Assembly: GCA_002368155.1 (NCBI GenBank)
Contig: AP018180.1
Coordinates: forward strand, 1,769,947 to 1,833,946
Length of the DNA: 64,000 nucleotides
Source of the DNA: Nostoc carneum NIES-2107
GTDB lineage: Bacteria; Cyanobacteriota; Cyanobacteriia; Cyanobacteriales; Nostocaceae
Direction: 5' to 3'
Shown piece after piece: positions 1-8,427 of the stretch; position 1 is the first letter of the stretch; each line of letters opens with the position of its first letter. Below the pieces are notes generated by a model. It made no database searches. It saw only the letters and a program-made list of their open reading frames with translations, and was not told the DNA's origin. Made by a program: the position numbers and the translations under genes.

Positions 1-31
1 ACCAATTACCAATTACCCATTACCTATCCCC

Positions 32-601
32 TCATTCCAAATTCATTACTTCCCGTCCATATTTAAGGACTGTTGACATCCAAATTAACTCGTCCATAAA
101 CCTTGACATTCGACGAATGTATGTTGGTTTGTCAATTAAATTACCTGACTCATCAAATAAAGTCTGAACTTCGCTAAAGTTAAGGTCATAAAAAATATTA
201 ACTAGTCCCAACTCCCGCATTACAGGTAAAAGGTTTTGGATGACTCTGGTACCGCCAAAAGAACCTGCTGACACCCCACATATTCCCACAGCTTTGTGGA
301 TATACTCTTTAAGACAGGTATCGAGTACGTGCTTGAGCAAACCAGGATAACCATGATTGTATTCGGGTGCGACAATGATTAAGCCATCGGCACGTTCAAT
401 AGTGGCGGAAAATTGAGGATCTTTGATGGATTCGCCTGCATCATCAGTTGCGATCGCAATATTTCTAATATCTATCAGTTCAGTCTCCAGGCGATCGCGT
501 GTGGCAACTTGTTCCACAATAAATTTAGCGACATATTCACTTTGGCGACCTTGACGCGGAGTGCCAAGGATGACTGGAATAAATAAAGATGAATTTAACA
601 T
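32..601 (-). CDS. NADPH-dependent FMN reductase family protein
   Basis: This 189-residue protein has the flavodoxin-like fold of NADPH-dependent FMN reductases. A phosphate-binding loop (GTPRQGRQ, residues 13-20) follows the first strand, and the family motif APEYNHGYPG lies at about residues 79-88, where FMN stacking is expected. Members are soluble and reduce FMN, quinones or other acceptors with NAD(P)H; the substrate here cannot be read from the sequence. It starts 10 bp after the stop of the upstream short-chain dehydrogenase on the same strand, so the two genes probably form an operon. Length is normal for the family and no lesion is seen. Confidence 0.88.
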   Translation of the reverse strand: MLNSSLFIPVILGTPRQGRQSEYVAKFIVEQVATRDRLETELIDIRNIAIATDDAGESIKDPQFSATIERADGLIIVAPEYNHGYPGLLKHVLDTCLKEYIHKAVGICGVSAGSFGGTRVIQNLLPVMRELGLVNIFYDLNFSEVQTLFDESGNLIDKPTYIRRMSRFMDELIWMSTVLKYGREVMNLE

Positions 602-611
602 AGTTTTTTAT

Positions 612-1409
612 CTACTGTTCCTGATAGTTCCATAACAATCCACCATCAACAAAGAAGGTGCTACCTGTAATGTAGTTAGCATCAGCAGAAGCTAAGAATG
701 CAACTAGTGAAGCAACATCCTGTGGTTGTCCCAAACGTCCAAGGGGAATATTTTGTAATAGCGCCCCCAATTTTTCAGGGTTGTTTAAAAGTTTAGTATT
801 AATGGGAGTTTCTATTGCTCCTGGCGCAACATTATTAATTGTAATTCCCAGAGAACCCAATTCAACTGCTAAGTTACGAGTGAGCATTTTCATCCCGCCT
901 TTGCTGGCACAGTAAGCCGTAAAGTTAGGAAATGGTAATTCTTCATGGACGGAACTAATATTAATAATTTTTCCGGTTCTTTTAGTTTCAATTAAATGTT
1001 TTACGAAAGTTTGCGTGGCAAAGAAAACTCCTTTTAAATTGACATTCATCACAGCATCATAATCAGCTTCAGATACTTCCCAAAATGGTGCGTGTTTTTC
1101 AATTCCGGCATTATTCACCAAAATATCTAACTTGCCAAAATGCTGAATGCTTTCGGCAATTAATTGCTGTACCTCAGCTACACTTCCTAAATCTGCTTGA
1201 ACTGTATAACCTTGAGATTGGCTACATTGAGCCATATAACACTTACCACCAGTAGCTTCCACCTTTGCTAGGGTTTCCTCTGCTCCCTCTGGATGAGAGC
1301 GATAATTAATCACAACATCTGCGCCTTCTTGAGCCAAACGCAGTACAATTCCTTGACCGATTCCTTGGCTGCTACCAGTAACTAAAGCAACTTTTCCTGC
1401 CAATTTCAT
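612..1409 (-). CDS. SDR family NAD(P)-dependent oxidoreductase (glucose 1-dehydrogenase-like)
   Basis: A classical short-chain dehydrogenase/reductase of 265 residues. The cofactor motif TGSSQGIGQG is at about 11-20, NNAG at about 99-102, the catalytic serine at 152/153, and Tyr166 and Lys170 form YCASK. The C-terminal ITGSTFFVDGG is typical of 3-oxoacyl-ACP reductase and glucose 1-dehydrogenase relatives. An AAGGAG ribosome-binding site lies 6 bases before the ATG. Residues about 57-69 (CYMAQCSQSQGYT) look like a short insertion before the usual QADL segment. The FMN reductase gene follows after 10 bp, suggesting co-transcription. The substrate is unknown. Confidence 0.9.
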   Translation of the reverse strand: MKLAGKVALVTGSSQGIGQGIVLRLAQEGADVVINYRSHPEGAEETLAKVEATGGKCYMAQCSQSQGYTVQADLGSVAEVQQLIAESIQHFGKLDILVNNAGIEKHAPFWEVSEADYDAVMNVNLKGVFFATQTFVKHLIETKRTGKIINISSVHEELPFPNFTAYCASKGGMKMLTRNLAVELGSLGITINNVAPGAIETPINTKLLNNPEKLGALLQNIPLGRLGQPQDVASLVAFLASADANYITGSTFFVDGGLLWNYQEQ

Positions 1410-1434
1410 AACTATCTCCTTGTCCGAAATTCTA

Positions 1435-1534
1435 ATACCAACTTAAAAAAAGAAAGCGACAGATTGTAGGGACATGGCAGTGCCATGCCCTCTAGAATAT
1501 TATTGCTGTGTCGAAAACATTATTTGATTCGGTA
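1435..1534. repeat. 100-bp MITE-like repeat, copy 1
   Basis: A 100-bp element beginning ATACCAACTT and ending TTTGATTCGGTAG, with an inner palindrome (GGCAGTGCC) and the core 'gacagattgtaggg'. Related copies are at 21833-21933, 56114-56196 and 56666-56765, with shorter pieces at 21211-21274 and 40066-40125. Terminal inverted repeats (ATACCAATT/AATTGGTAT) are clearest in the later copies. No coding capacity. This copy lies just upstream of the SDR operon. Confidence 0.75.
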
Positions 1535-1552
1535 GAAGTTTTTAGCTAAGTT

Positions 1553-2041
1553 TTAACCACTCAAACGAGCTACACCAAAAGTAGCATTAAATTTCCGACA
1601 CCAAATAGCGGCTGATTTATAATCAGCTAAATTAATGTTGTTAGGAATGGCATAACTTTGAGCACCACTATATTTTTGTAAAGGTGCAATAATCACATAA
1701 TCATCTTTTTTTAAAGGATATGATGGTGCTTGAGTTGATTTCAGCACGTTATCTGAACGATGTAAGATGACTACTAAATCTGGGCCAGAAGTAGAAGTTT
1801 TAAAAGACTTATCCAGTTCCAGCACAGATTTGCCATTTTTGGTAGTAATGCGAACTATGCCTTGAGTTGTGTGTTCACCAGAAATAAAAGCACCAGATTT
1901 ATTTGCAGAGACATTTTGAGCAGTTGCTGTTGGACTCACAGATGCATTAACAATATCCTGATTTTTCGAGACATTTCCTACACAGCTAACTACGATTAGA
2001 GAAACAGCACTAACTATTAATAAAGGTTTGAATTGCATCAC
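1553..2041 (-). CDS. DM13 domain lipoprotein
   Basis: A 162-residue exported protein. The N-terminus is a lipoprotein signal peptide with a VVSC lipobox (Cys20), so the mature protein is probably membrane-anchored. Residues about 50-160 match the DM13 domain pattern: GEHTTQGIVRI near the start, SGPDLVVILHRS in the middle, and the closing YKSAAIWCRKFNATFGVA with its conserved cysteine. DM13 domains have been proposed to act in redox or electron-transfer roles at the cell surface. It is divergent from the histidine kinase at 2369. Nothing suggests damage. Confidence 0.82.
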   Translation of the reverse strand: MMQFKPLLIVSAVSLIVVSCVGNVSKNQDIVNASVSPTATAQNVSANKSGAFISGEHTTQGIVRITTKNGKSVLELDKSFKTSTSGPDLVVILHRSDNVLKSTQAPSYPLKKDDYVIIAPLQKYSGAQSYAIPNNINLADYKSAAIWCRKFNATFGVARLSG

Positions 2042-2368
2042 TCAAAATCCTGTTGCTTAACCTTTAAAGTAATTATTGCTTTCTTATTCAAGATAAAAAT
2101 TATGCGTAACTAAGGAATTTCAGGGCTGAAGCTGAAATTTTACCCTGAAATTTCTTATAGTTTTCTCAGCAAAATCTCAATTTTGAGTTGGCATTGCATA
2201 TTTTTAAGTTAATTTAAGCAAATATTCATAATTGTGCTGTATACGCACGGCATCTATCTCTAGTAGAATTTGGCTATAAAATCCCTGTAATCTCTACTTT
2301 TTATTGAGTAGAGGAAATTTATTCATTAATTTTTTCATTCTTTTTCATAAATCCGGTAACTTATATCC
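2042..2368. other. Divergent intergenic region
   Basis: A 327-bp AT-rich gap between the DM13 lipoprotein gene and the divergent histidine kinase gene, so it must carry promoters for both. Short direct repeats ('ccctgaaattt' and a variant) occur near 2118-2155. I see no ORF or clear terminator. Confidence 0.4.
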
Positions 2369-3664
2369 ATGAGCAACACCAGTAATAGCCAAATATTGGT
2401 ACAACACCAATCTTGGCAGCGTGAACGCAGAATAATTGAGCTTTTATCTTCTTTAAATTATCGGACTGGTGAATTAAGCAGCTATTTGCATAATATTGCT
2501 TGCGGAGTTAGCGAGTTAATAGCAGTTGATTGGACTGTTGTTACCTTTTGCCAAGAAGGTTTTGAAACTATTCTAGCCAGTAGTCTTGAAATACCTGAAG
2601 ATGCACCGCGTGTTTATGCATTACATGGTCGGCTAATTGGTACAGTCATGGAAATTAAGCGGACTTTAGCCGTTGAGGATGCTATTACTAATCCTGAATA
2701 TGGCAAACCTGCACCAGGTTATCGCGCATATTTAGGCATACCTTTGCAAACTTCTGAAGGTCAAGTATTTGGCACAATTTGCTCTTTTCATCAACAAGCA
2801 CGTGAATTTACAAGTGATGAAATTCAAATTGTAGAACTGTTTGCGGAACGTGCAGCTACGGCAATTGATCACTATCATTTATATCAAAAACAATGTGAAT
2901 TTAATCAAAAATTAGAAGCAGAAGTAGAAAAACGTACAGCAGAATTACGAGCAGCACAAGCTAAGTTAGTTGAACAGGAAAGATTAGCTGCTATTGGTGA
3001 GTTTTCATCGATTATTGTCCATGAAATTCGCAATCCCTTAACTACTATGGTGATGGGATTGAAGTATTTTAAGAAAACTATATTTACAGAAGCCGCTCAA
3101 GAGAGATTATCTTTAGCATTAAGTGAAGCTGGTCGTTTAGAACGGCTACTAAGTGAAATTTTGCTCTACGCAAAACCTCAAGTATTGCAGCTTTATGAAT
3201 TGGATGTAAATGATTTTATTCGTGAGTTGCTGTTAAGCATCCAGGAAATGCCAGAAGCATTAAACCGCAAAATTGAATTTATCCCTGCATCTGCTGCGGT
3301 TAAAATTTTCGGAGATCAAGACAAGCTGAAACAAGTTTTTATTAATATTGTCCGCAATGCTTGCGAAGCTGTTGCAGATGGAGATGTTATCAGGTGGGAA
3401 GTAAATACTGCGCTACCTGATGAAGTTTGTATTAATGTACATAATGATGGTAATCCCATTCCACCAGAAATTCTTGGCAAGCTTTCTCAACCATTTTTTT
3501 CAACAAAACCTGAAGGTACGGGGTTGGGACTTGCTATTACTAAACGCATTGTAAATGCTCATGGTGGTAAATTCTGTATTCAGTCTCAGCCGTTAATTGG
3601 AACTGATGTTAGCGTGCAATTACCTGTGGTAATTAGCTGTTCTAAATTGAACTTGGAAGGCTGA
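2369..3664 (+). CDS. GAF domain sensor histidine kinase
   Basis: A soluble 431-residue histidine kinase. Residues about 35-175 form a GAF sensor domain (ends EIQIVELFAERAATAIDHY), a short coiled linker covers about 178-208, and the HisKA H-box IIVHEIRNPL places the phospho-acceptor at His218. The ATPase domain has the N box NIVRNACEAV and the G box TGLGLAIT. There is no transmembrane segment and no receiver domain, so it should pass phosphate to a separate response regulator, but none is encoded next to it. The ligand of the GAF domain is unknown. Confidence 0.9.
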   Translation: MSNTSNSQILVQHQSWQRERRIIELLSSLNYRTGELSSYLHNIACGVSELIAVDWTVVTFCQEGFETILASSLEIPEDAPRVYALHGRLIGTVMEIKRTLAVEDAITNPEYGKPAPGYRAYLGIPLQTSEGQVFGTICSFHQQAREFTSDEIQIVELFAERAATAIDHYHLYQKQCEFNQKLEAEVEKRTAELRAAQAKLVEQERLAAIGEFSSIIVHEIRNPLTTMVMGLKYFKKTIFTEAAQERLSLALSEAGRLERLLSEILLYAKPQVLQLYELDVNDFIRELLLSIQEMPEALNRKIEFIPASAAVKIFGDQDKLKQVFINIVRNACEAVADGDVIRWEVNTALPDEVCINVHNDGNPIPPEILGKLSQPFFSTKPEGTGLGLAITKRIVNAHGGKFCIQSQPLIGTDVSVQLPVVISCSKLNLEG

Positions 3665-3807
3665 CAAGATACTCACTCCAGAAGATGATAGAATTTTGCA
3701 TTTGGGATTTTGAATTGGGTTGCCTATTGAAAATATGCAAAATATTATCTGTAGCGAAATCCAAAAATTTTGGTGCGTTGCGCTGCGCGACAACACACCC
3801 TACATCC

Positions 3808-3941
3808 GACTCAATACTGCTCGGTTAAGGATTTTGAACTCGGAATTTGGTTTGGGGAAAAGGTGAAAGGGTAAGGGTTAAAGGTTTTTTCTTGCCCCTT
3901 TTCCCCTTCCCCTTTTGCCCTTAACCGACAAGTATTGAGTC
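3808..3941. repeat. MITE-like repeat with GACTCAATACT ends, copy 1
   Basis: A 134-bp non-coding element bounded by inverted repeats of about 20 bp (GACTCAATACTGCTCGGTTA at the left; the right end is its near reverse complement). The interior is a purine run facing a pyrimidine run (GGTGAAAGGGTAAGGG against TTTTCCCCTTCCCC). Partial copies occur at 51505-51593 and 59693-59808. It occupies most of the 302-bp gap between the histidine kinase and the convergent helicase gene. Confidence 0.7.
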
Positions 3942-3966
3942 CACTACGTGAACTGAAACGTATGCC

Positions 3967-6900
3967 TTATACCCCAATCAAATCTAATAATGCCTCTGTA
4001 GACATCTTGCCACTGATATCAGCGCCTTCTAGGAGGCTATCTGCTAAATCGCGCTTGTGGTGATGCAACTCCACAATTTTATCTTCAATAGTATCCTTTG
4101 CTACTAAGCGATAGATAGTCACTGGGCGTTGTTGTCCAATCCGATGAGCGCGATCGGAAGCTTGGTCTTCTACCGCCGGATTCCACCAAGGATCCATGTG
4201 GATGACGTAATCAGCGGCGGTGAGATTCAGCCCTGTACCCCCTGCTTTCAGGCTAATCAAAAATACATCACCTGATCCAGCTTGGAAAGCATCCACCCGT
4301 TTTTTCCGCTCGGCTGCTGGGGTACTACCATCTAAATATTGATAATTAATACCTTCCTTGTCCAAATAATTGCGGATAATCTGCAAATGGTCAACAAACT
4401 GGCTAAATACTAAAGCTTTATGACGATTCTCTAATAGATCCGCTAGCACTTCGCCAAAAAGTTGCAGTTTAGCACTGGATAGCTCAGTATCAGGCATCAC
4501 CAGGCTAGGATTACAACAAGCACGGCGCAATCTCATAATTTCTGCCAGCACTTGTAGATGTTTTTGACCAGCTGTTGCGTCACTGTCACTAAGTTTAGAG
4601 ATGGCTTCGCGGCGCAATGCTTCATAAAAAGCCATTTCTTCACGGCTCAACTCTACGTGTAACAGAATTTCGGTACGGGAAGGTAATTCTTCTAGTACCT
4701 GATTTTTGGTGCGGCGGAGTAAGAACGGTTGAATGAGTTTTTTGAGTTTATTTCTTACTTGTTTATCTTGAAATTTCTCAATGGGGATAGCAAAACGTTG
4801 ATTAAAGCTTTCAAAGGAACCCAGTAAACCAGGATTGATAAAGCGGAATAAATTCCACAATTCGCCCAGGTGGTTTTCAATGGGAGTGCCGGTAGTAATT
4901 AGCTTGAAACCACCTTTGAGGTTCATTGCAGCTTGGGAACGTTTGGTGGTCATATTTTTAATTGCTTGGGCTTCATCGAGGACAATTGTTTGCCACTGTA
5001 CCCCAGAGAGCATTTGCGCTACTTCTTCCTGTTGCAGCAAACCGTAGCTGCATACGAGCATATCAAACGGTTGTAAGTTATCAAGTAGTTGTTGGCGATC
5101 GCTCACAGAAAATTGCACAATATTCAGCGTTGGCGCAAACTTCTGCGCCTCACTCAGCCAATTCATACATACGGAAGTAGGCGCAACAATTAAGGTAGGC
5201 CCCTCATGGGCACGCATCAAAATTACAGCTAACGCCTGCACGGTCTTACCGAGTCCCATTTGGTCTGCTAAACAGGCTCCCACACCCCAATGTGCTAACC
5301 GCGCCAGCCAGTTGAACCCTTCCATTTGGTAATCGCGAAGTTCGGCTTGGAAAGTTGATGGGAGTTGTGGCTGGAGGCTTTGTACTTCCTTTAAACGCTG
5401 GATATGTGCTTTCCAGTGTTTGTCTGCTTTGACTTTACCTACCTCGTCTACAAAATCTTCTAAGCCTAAGGTTGCTAAGGGGTGAAAGCGGATACCTTGA
5501 CTGTGTCTTTCCGAAAATGTCCGCAATTCATCCAGGCGTTTGCGAAAGGCTTGAGTTAAAGCCAAAAATTGACCATCTCCTAAGGGAATAAAACGGCTGG
5601 GGGTTTTATCCAACATTTCTAATAGTTGCTGCATATCCAGCACCAGGTCAGTATCCAGTTTTAACTCGCCAGTCGCAGCAAACCAATCTTGCTGGCGTTG
5701 AATGGACATCTGAAAATCTTTTAAGTCTGCTTGATGCTTGACTCGAAGTTTTTCACCTTCTGGCCATTCAATAAATACTGTATCCCCTAACGCTTGGAGT
5801 TCTAGGAGCAATTCCAAACAGTCTTCTGGGTCTTCTAGTAGCCATTCTCTATCTTTTTCTTCAGCGCGAGTTAAGGTAGAACAAGCTTGGATAACAACTT
5901 TGGCAAGCTGCTTTTCTTCGGGAAGATTGCGCCGGGTTTGCAGCCGCTTCCCATCTATCTCTGCAATTACAGTTTCACCGCCTGTACCAGGACGGTAGTA
6001 GGGGCCACCTTGGACAAAGGGACGAGATAGCAGAGATACTTTCAAGCCAGCATTGGCAGGTAAAAGATGAATATGGGGTATGGTTTGTGCTGGGACTTCT
6101 TCGGCTCCTTCTAGTCCGCCACCAATATCAGAATGCACAGTAACAATGCTAGAGACAACATTAATTGCCGCTAACACTTGCTTTTCAGCAGTAGCGGGAA
6201 CTAAAAGCCGATTTTCTTTGCCGATAATTTCCGCAATGCGGCGATGTTCAGCGCTGATTTCAATTACCTTAATGCGCGTTGGAGTTTCCTTAATGGCGAG
6301 GATATTCTGGGATTCTGTGAGTTTGGGAGAGAATTCTAAACTTAAACGACCTTGTTTGCCCTTTTTAACAATCAGTTCTGGTTCTCCCTTAACTACTTCT
6401 ACGCGGGTGGTGGGTGCATCTTCCCAAAAAACCAAGGGATGTCCAATCAACGCAGAGATGGCTTTGGCGTTGAAGGTATACTCAGCTTTGCCATAATAAC
6501 CGTATTCGTAGGAAGTAAATGTTTCAATGTAGCCACATACGCGAATATCTTGAGTTGTAAGGTAATCAAATTCACCTAAACTTGTGCTGAGACGCTTGAT
6601 AGCTATGGGGCGACCTTTACCCCACTCGCCTTTCGCATTCACCTTTTGCTCGCGGGGTTGGAGAATACATTTACTGGGGTAGAAAGTAATAAACCACGCC
6701 AGGCGCAATTCTGTTTGCGGTTTAACATTTGCGGGTGATGCTTTTTGGATATTTGCTAAAGCATTTAAGCACAATTCCCAAGCTTCTTTTGGTTGCATCA
6801 AATCAACAATGCTGTTGATACCAATATCTTCGCGGAGAATTTCGGCTTGGGTAGCATAGCTGCTATTTGGTTTGAGCCGTGACAACAGTTCTGCACTCTC

Positions 6901-8184
6901 CATTGCTAACCAGTGGTAACCAGATGTGACCGCCTGCTGGTAAAATTCCTCTAATAACCGAGGCAAGTGTTTTTTAGCTCTTTCCGCATCTACCCAGTAA
7001 TGGCAGAGAGCAAAAAATAAGGTTTCTAGGCTGTTGTGTTCTTCTGGGAATAAAATGCGGGTGCTAACGATCAATTCTTTTTGGGCGATGTCGCCTAATT
7101 GCACTTGCAGTAAGATTTTTAACTGGGCATAAATAGACCTGAGCCAATGATCTGATTGCCGCGCCATCAAGCTGCTATAGTCTAGCGCTGCTTGCAGGCT
7201 GTCTCGCGAACCTTCCTTAATTAATGCCAAGATAAAAAACAAGCCGCCCATACTGTTAAAATACACCTGACGCTTGCCTGTGGTTTTCTTGATGGCTTTA
7301 AGACCAGCAGTGTAGTATGCGATCGCTTGCTCGTTGTCGCCGCGTAAAAAATTCAACCACCCTTGGTATACGACTACACTATCTTGATAATCTGCAGATA
7401 TGGCATTCAAACTTTCTGCTGCTTCTTGAATACAACCACGCATTAATAATTGTTCTGTCAAAACTATATGTAAGTAGTCTGAAGAATGTTCGCCTCCGTT
7501 AGCGCATTCTTCTTGCAGCAAAGTAAAGGCTTCATCAGCAGGAGAAAATTCCAGAGCGGCACTGAGGAGAATAATTGATATGCAATTGTCATATAATTCT
7601 GTTGGCAGAGTGCGAAACCAATCAGCATCAAATGGATTCGTGCAAATCTGCTCGAAGATATTTTCTATAGATATATTCTCGTCGTTGTAATTATATCTGT
7701 GATGCTCTTCAATCAGTTTATTAATATAACTGAAGTTCTGACTATAAAGACCAATCCGAATTTCGCGGATAAATTGGCGATCGCTTTGGAAATATAATGG
7801 CCCACCTTGCCAACGACTCTTAATTTTCAGCTTTTCTTGCACTCCTTTGACCATAGCGTCAAAGCAGCCAGCTTTAATCGCTGAGCGAGTAGCAATTTCT
7901 ACCAGTAATGGATGACACTGCGGCCCCTGTCCTTGTCCTTGAATCAGAAACCCTTGTGTGAGTAATTTCTCAAGATAAGGTTTGAGGGTGGGGCCAGTTA
8001 AATACTTATAATTTTTATCACCAACACTGATAGAGTTAAAACATTCTAGAAACGCAGTTCTGTTAATCGGTTCGTAAATTACCGAGAATAGTTGAACAAT
8101 TTTTTGTTCTAGGGGAGGTAGCTGATAGTAAGCTTGCGCGAGTTGCGCTTGGATTTGTCGCTGGTCAGCCTCAAAAGCGTTCAT
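3967..8184 (-). CDS. Large SNF2-family DEAD/DEAH-box helicase
   Basis: A 1405-residue protein with a C-terminal SNF2 ATPase. Walker A is DQMGLGKTVQA near residue 975, motif II is LDEAQAIKN near 1068, and the helicase C-terminal lobe has AGGTGLNLTAADYV and DRAHRIGQ near 1320-1350. SNF2 proteins translocate on double-stranded DNA and remodel protein-DNA complexes. No SWIM zinc finger is visible. The first ~450 residues are helical and look like a winged-helix segment (PLEQKIVQLFSVI) followed by TPR-like helices, an arrangement recalling STAND proteins. It is divergent from the CHAT-NB-ARC-TPR gene, with 243 bp between the two ATGs. Role unknown; transcription recycling, repair or defence are all possible. 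Confidence 0.9.
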   Translation of the reverse strand: MNAFEADQRQIQAQLAQAYYQLPPLEQKIVQLFSVIYEPINRTAFLECFNSISVGDKNYKYLTGPTLKPYLEKLLTQGFLIQGQGQGPQCHPLLVEIATRSAIKAGCFDAMVKGVQEKLKIKSRWQGGPLYFQSDRQFIREIRIGLYSQNFSYINKLIEEHHRYNYNDENISIENIFEQICTNPFDADWFRTLPTELYDNCISIILLSAALEFSPADEAFTLLQEECANGGEHSSDYLHIVLTEQLLMRGCIQEAAESLNAISADYQDSVVVYQGWLNFLRGDNEQAIAYYTAGLKAIKKTTGKRQVYFNSMGGLFFILALIKEGSRDSLQAALDYSSLMARQSDHWLRSIYAQLKILLQVQLGDIAQKELIVSTRILFPEEHNSLETLFFALCHYWVDAERAKKHLPRLLEEFYQQAVTSGYHWLAMESAELLSRLKPNSSYATQAEILREDIGINSIVDLMQPKEAWELCLNALANIQKASPANVKPQTELRLAWFITFYPSKCILQPREQKVNAKGEWGKGRPIAIKRLSTSLGEFDYLTTQDIRVCGYIETFTSYEYGYYGKAEYTFNAKAISALIGHPLVFWEDAPTTRVEVVKGEPELIVKKGKQGRLSLEFSPKLTESQNILAIKETPTRIKVIEISAEHRRIAEIIGKENRLLVPATAEKQVLAAINVVSSIVTVHSDIGGGLEGAEEVPAQTIPHIHLLPANAGLKVSLLSRPFVQGGPYYRPGTGGETVIAEIDGKRLQTRRNLPEEKQLAKVVIQACSTLTRAEEKDREWLLEDPEDCLELLLELQALGDTVFIEWPEGEKLRVKHQADLKDFQMSIQRQQDWFAATGELKLDTDLVLDMQQLLEMLDKTPSRFIPLGDGQFLALTQAFRKRLDELRTFSERHSQGIRFHPLATLGLEDFVDEVGKVKADKHWKAHIQRLKEVQSLQPQLPSTFQAELRDYQMEGFNWLARLAHWGVGACLADQMGLGKTVQALAVILMRAHEGPTLIVAPTSVCMNWLSEAQKFAPTLNIVQFSVSDRQQLLDNLQPFDMLVCSYGLLQQEEVAQMLSGVQWQTIVLDEAQAIKNMTTKRSQAAMNLKGGFKLITTGTPIENHLGELWNLFRFINPGLLGSFESFNQRFAIPIEKFQDKQVRNKLKKLIQPFLLRRTKNQVLEELPSRTEILLHVELSREEMAFYEALRREAISKLSDSDATAGQKHLQVLAEIMRLRRACCNPSLVMPDTELSSAKLQLFGEVLADLLENRHKALVFSQFVDHLQIIRNYLDKEGINYQYLDGSTPAAERKKRVDAFQAGSGDVFLISLKAGGTGLNLTAADYVIHMDPWWNPAVEDQASDRAHRIGQQRPVTIYRLVAKDTIEDKIVELHHHKRDLADSLLEGADISGKMSTEALLDLIGV

Positions 8185-8427
8185 GGTAATCTACAGGGTG
8201 CGTGACATCCACAGTGATAAATTGTCGCATTTTTGTGATGTGTAATTAAAGGTAGATGGTGATTGGTAATTGGTAATTGGTAATTGGTCAGGGTTTTAAG
8301 ACTTTCCTATGCCCTATGCCCCATGCCCTATGCCCTATGCCGTGATTTTGCGAAAATTTTCCGGAAATTGTCGGCTACACTGAAGTATCTAAATATATTG
8401 TGGTATTTACCTTGAGCTAGGTTGTGT
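8185..8427. other. Divergent intergenic region with short tandem repeats
   Basis: A 243-bp gap between two divergent large genes. It contains tandem 7-mers (TGGTAAT units, about 8259-8288) and CCTATGCCC-type units (about 8307-8340), both common cyanobacterial short tandem repeats. Promoters for both genes must lie here, but I could not assign -10 elements with confidence. Confidence 0.45.

Noticed and set aside
4835-7502. Plus-strand frames of 60-138 codons inside the SNF2 helicase gene
   Set aside because: They are antisense to a well-supported gene and have no motifs or ribosome-binding sites.
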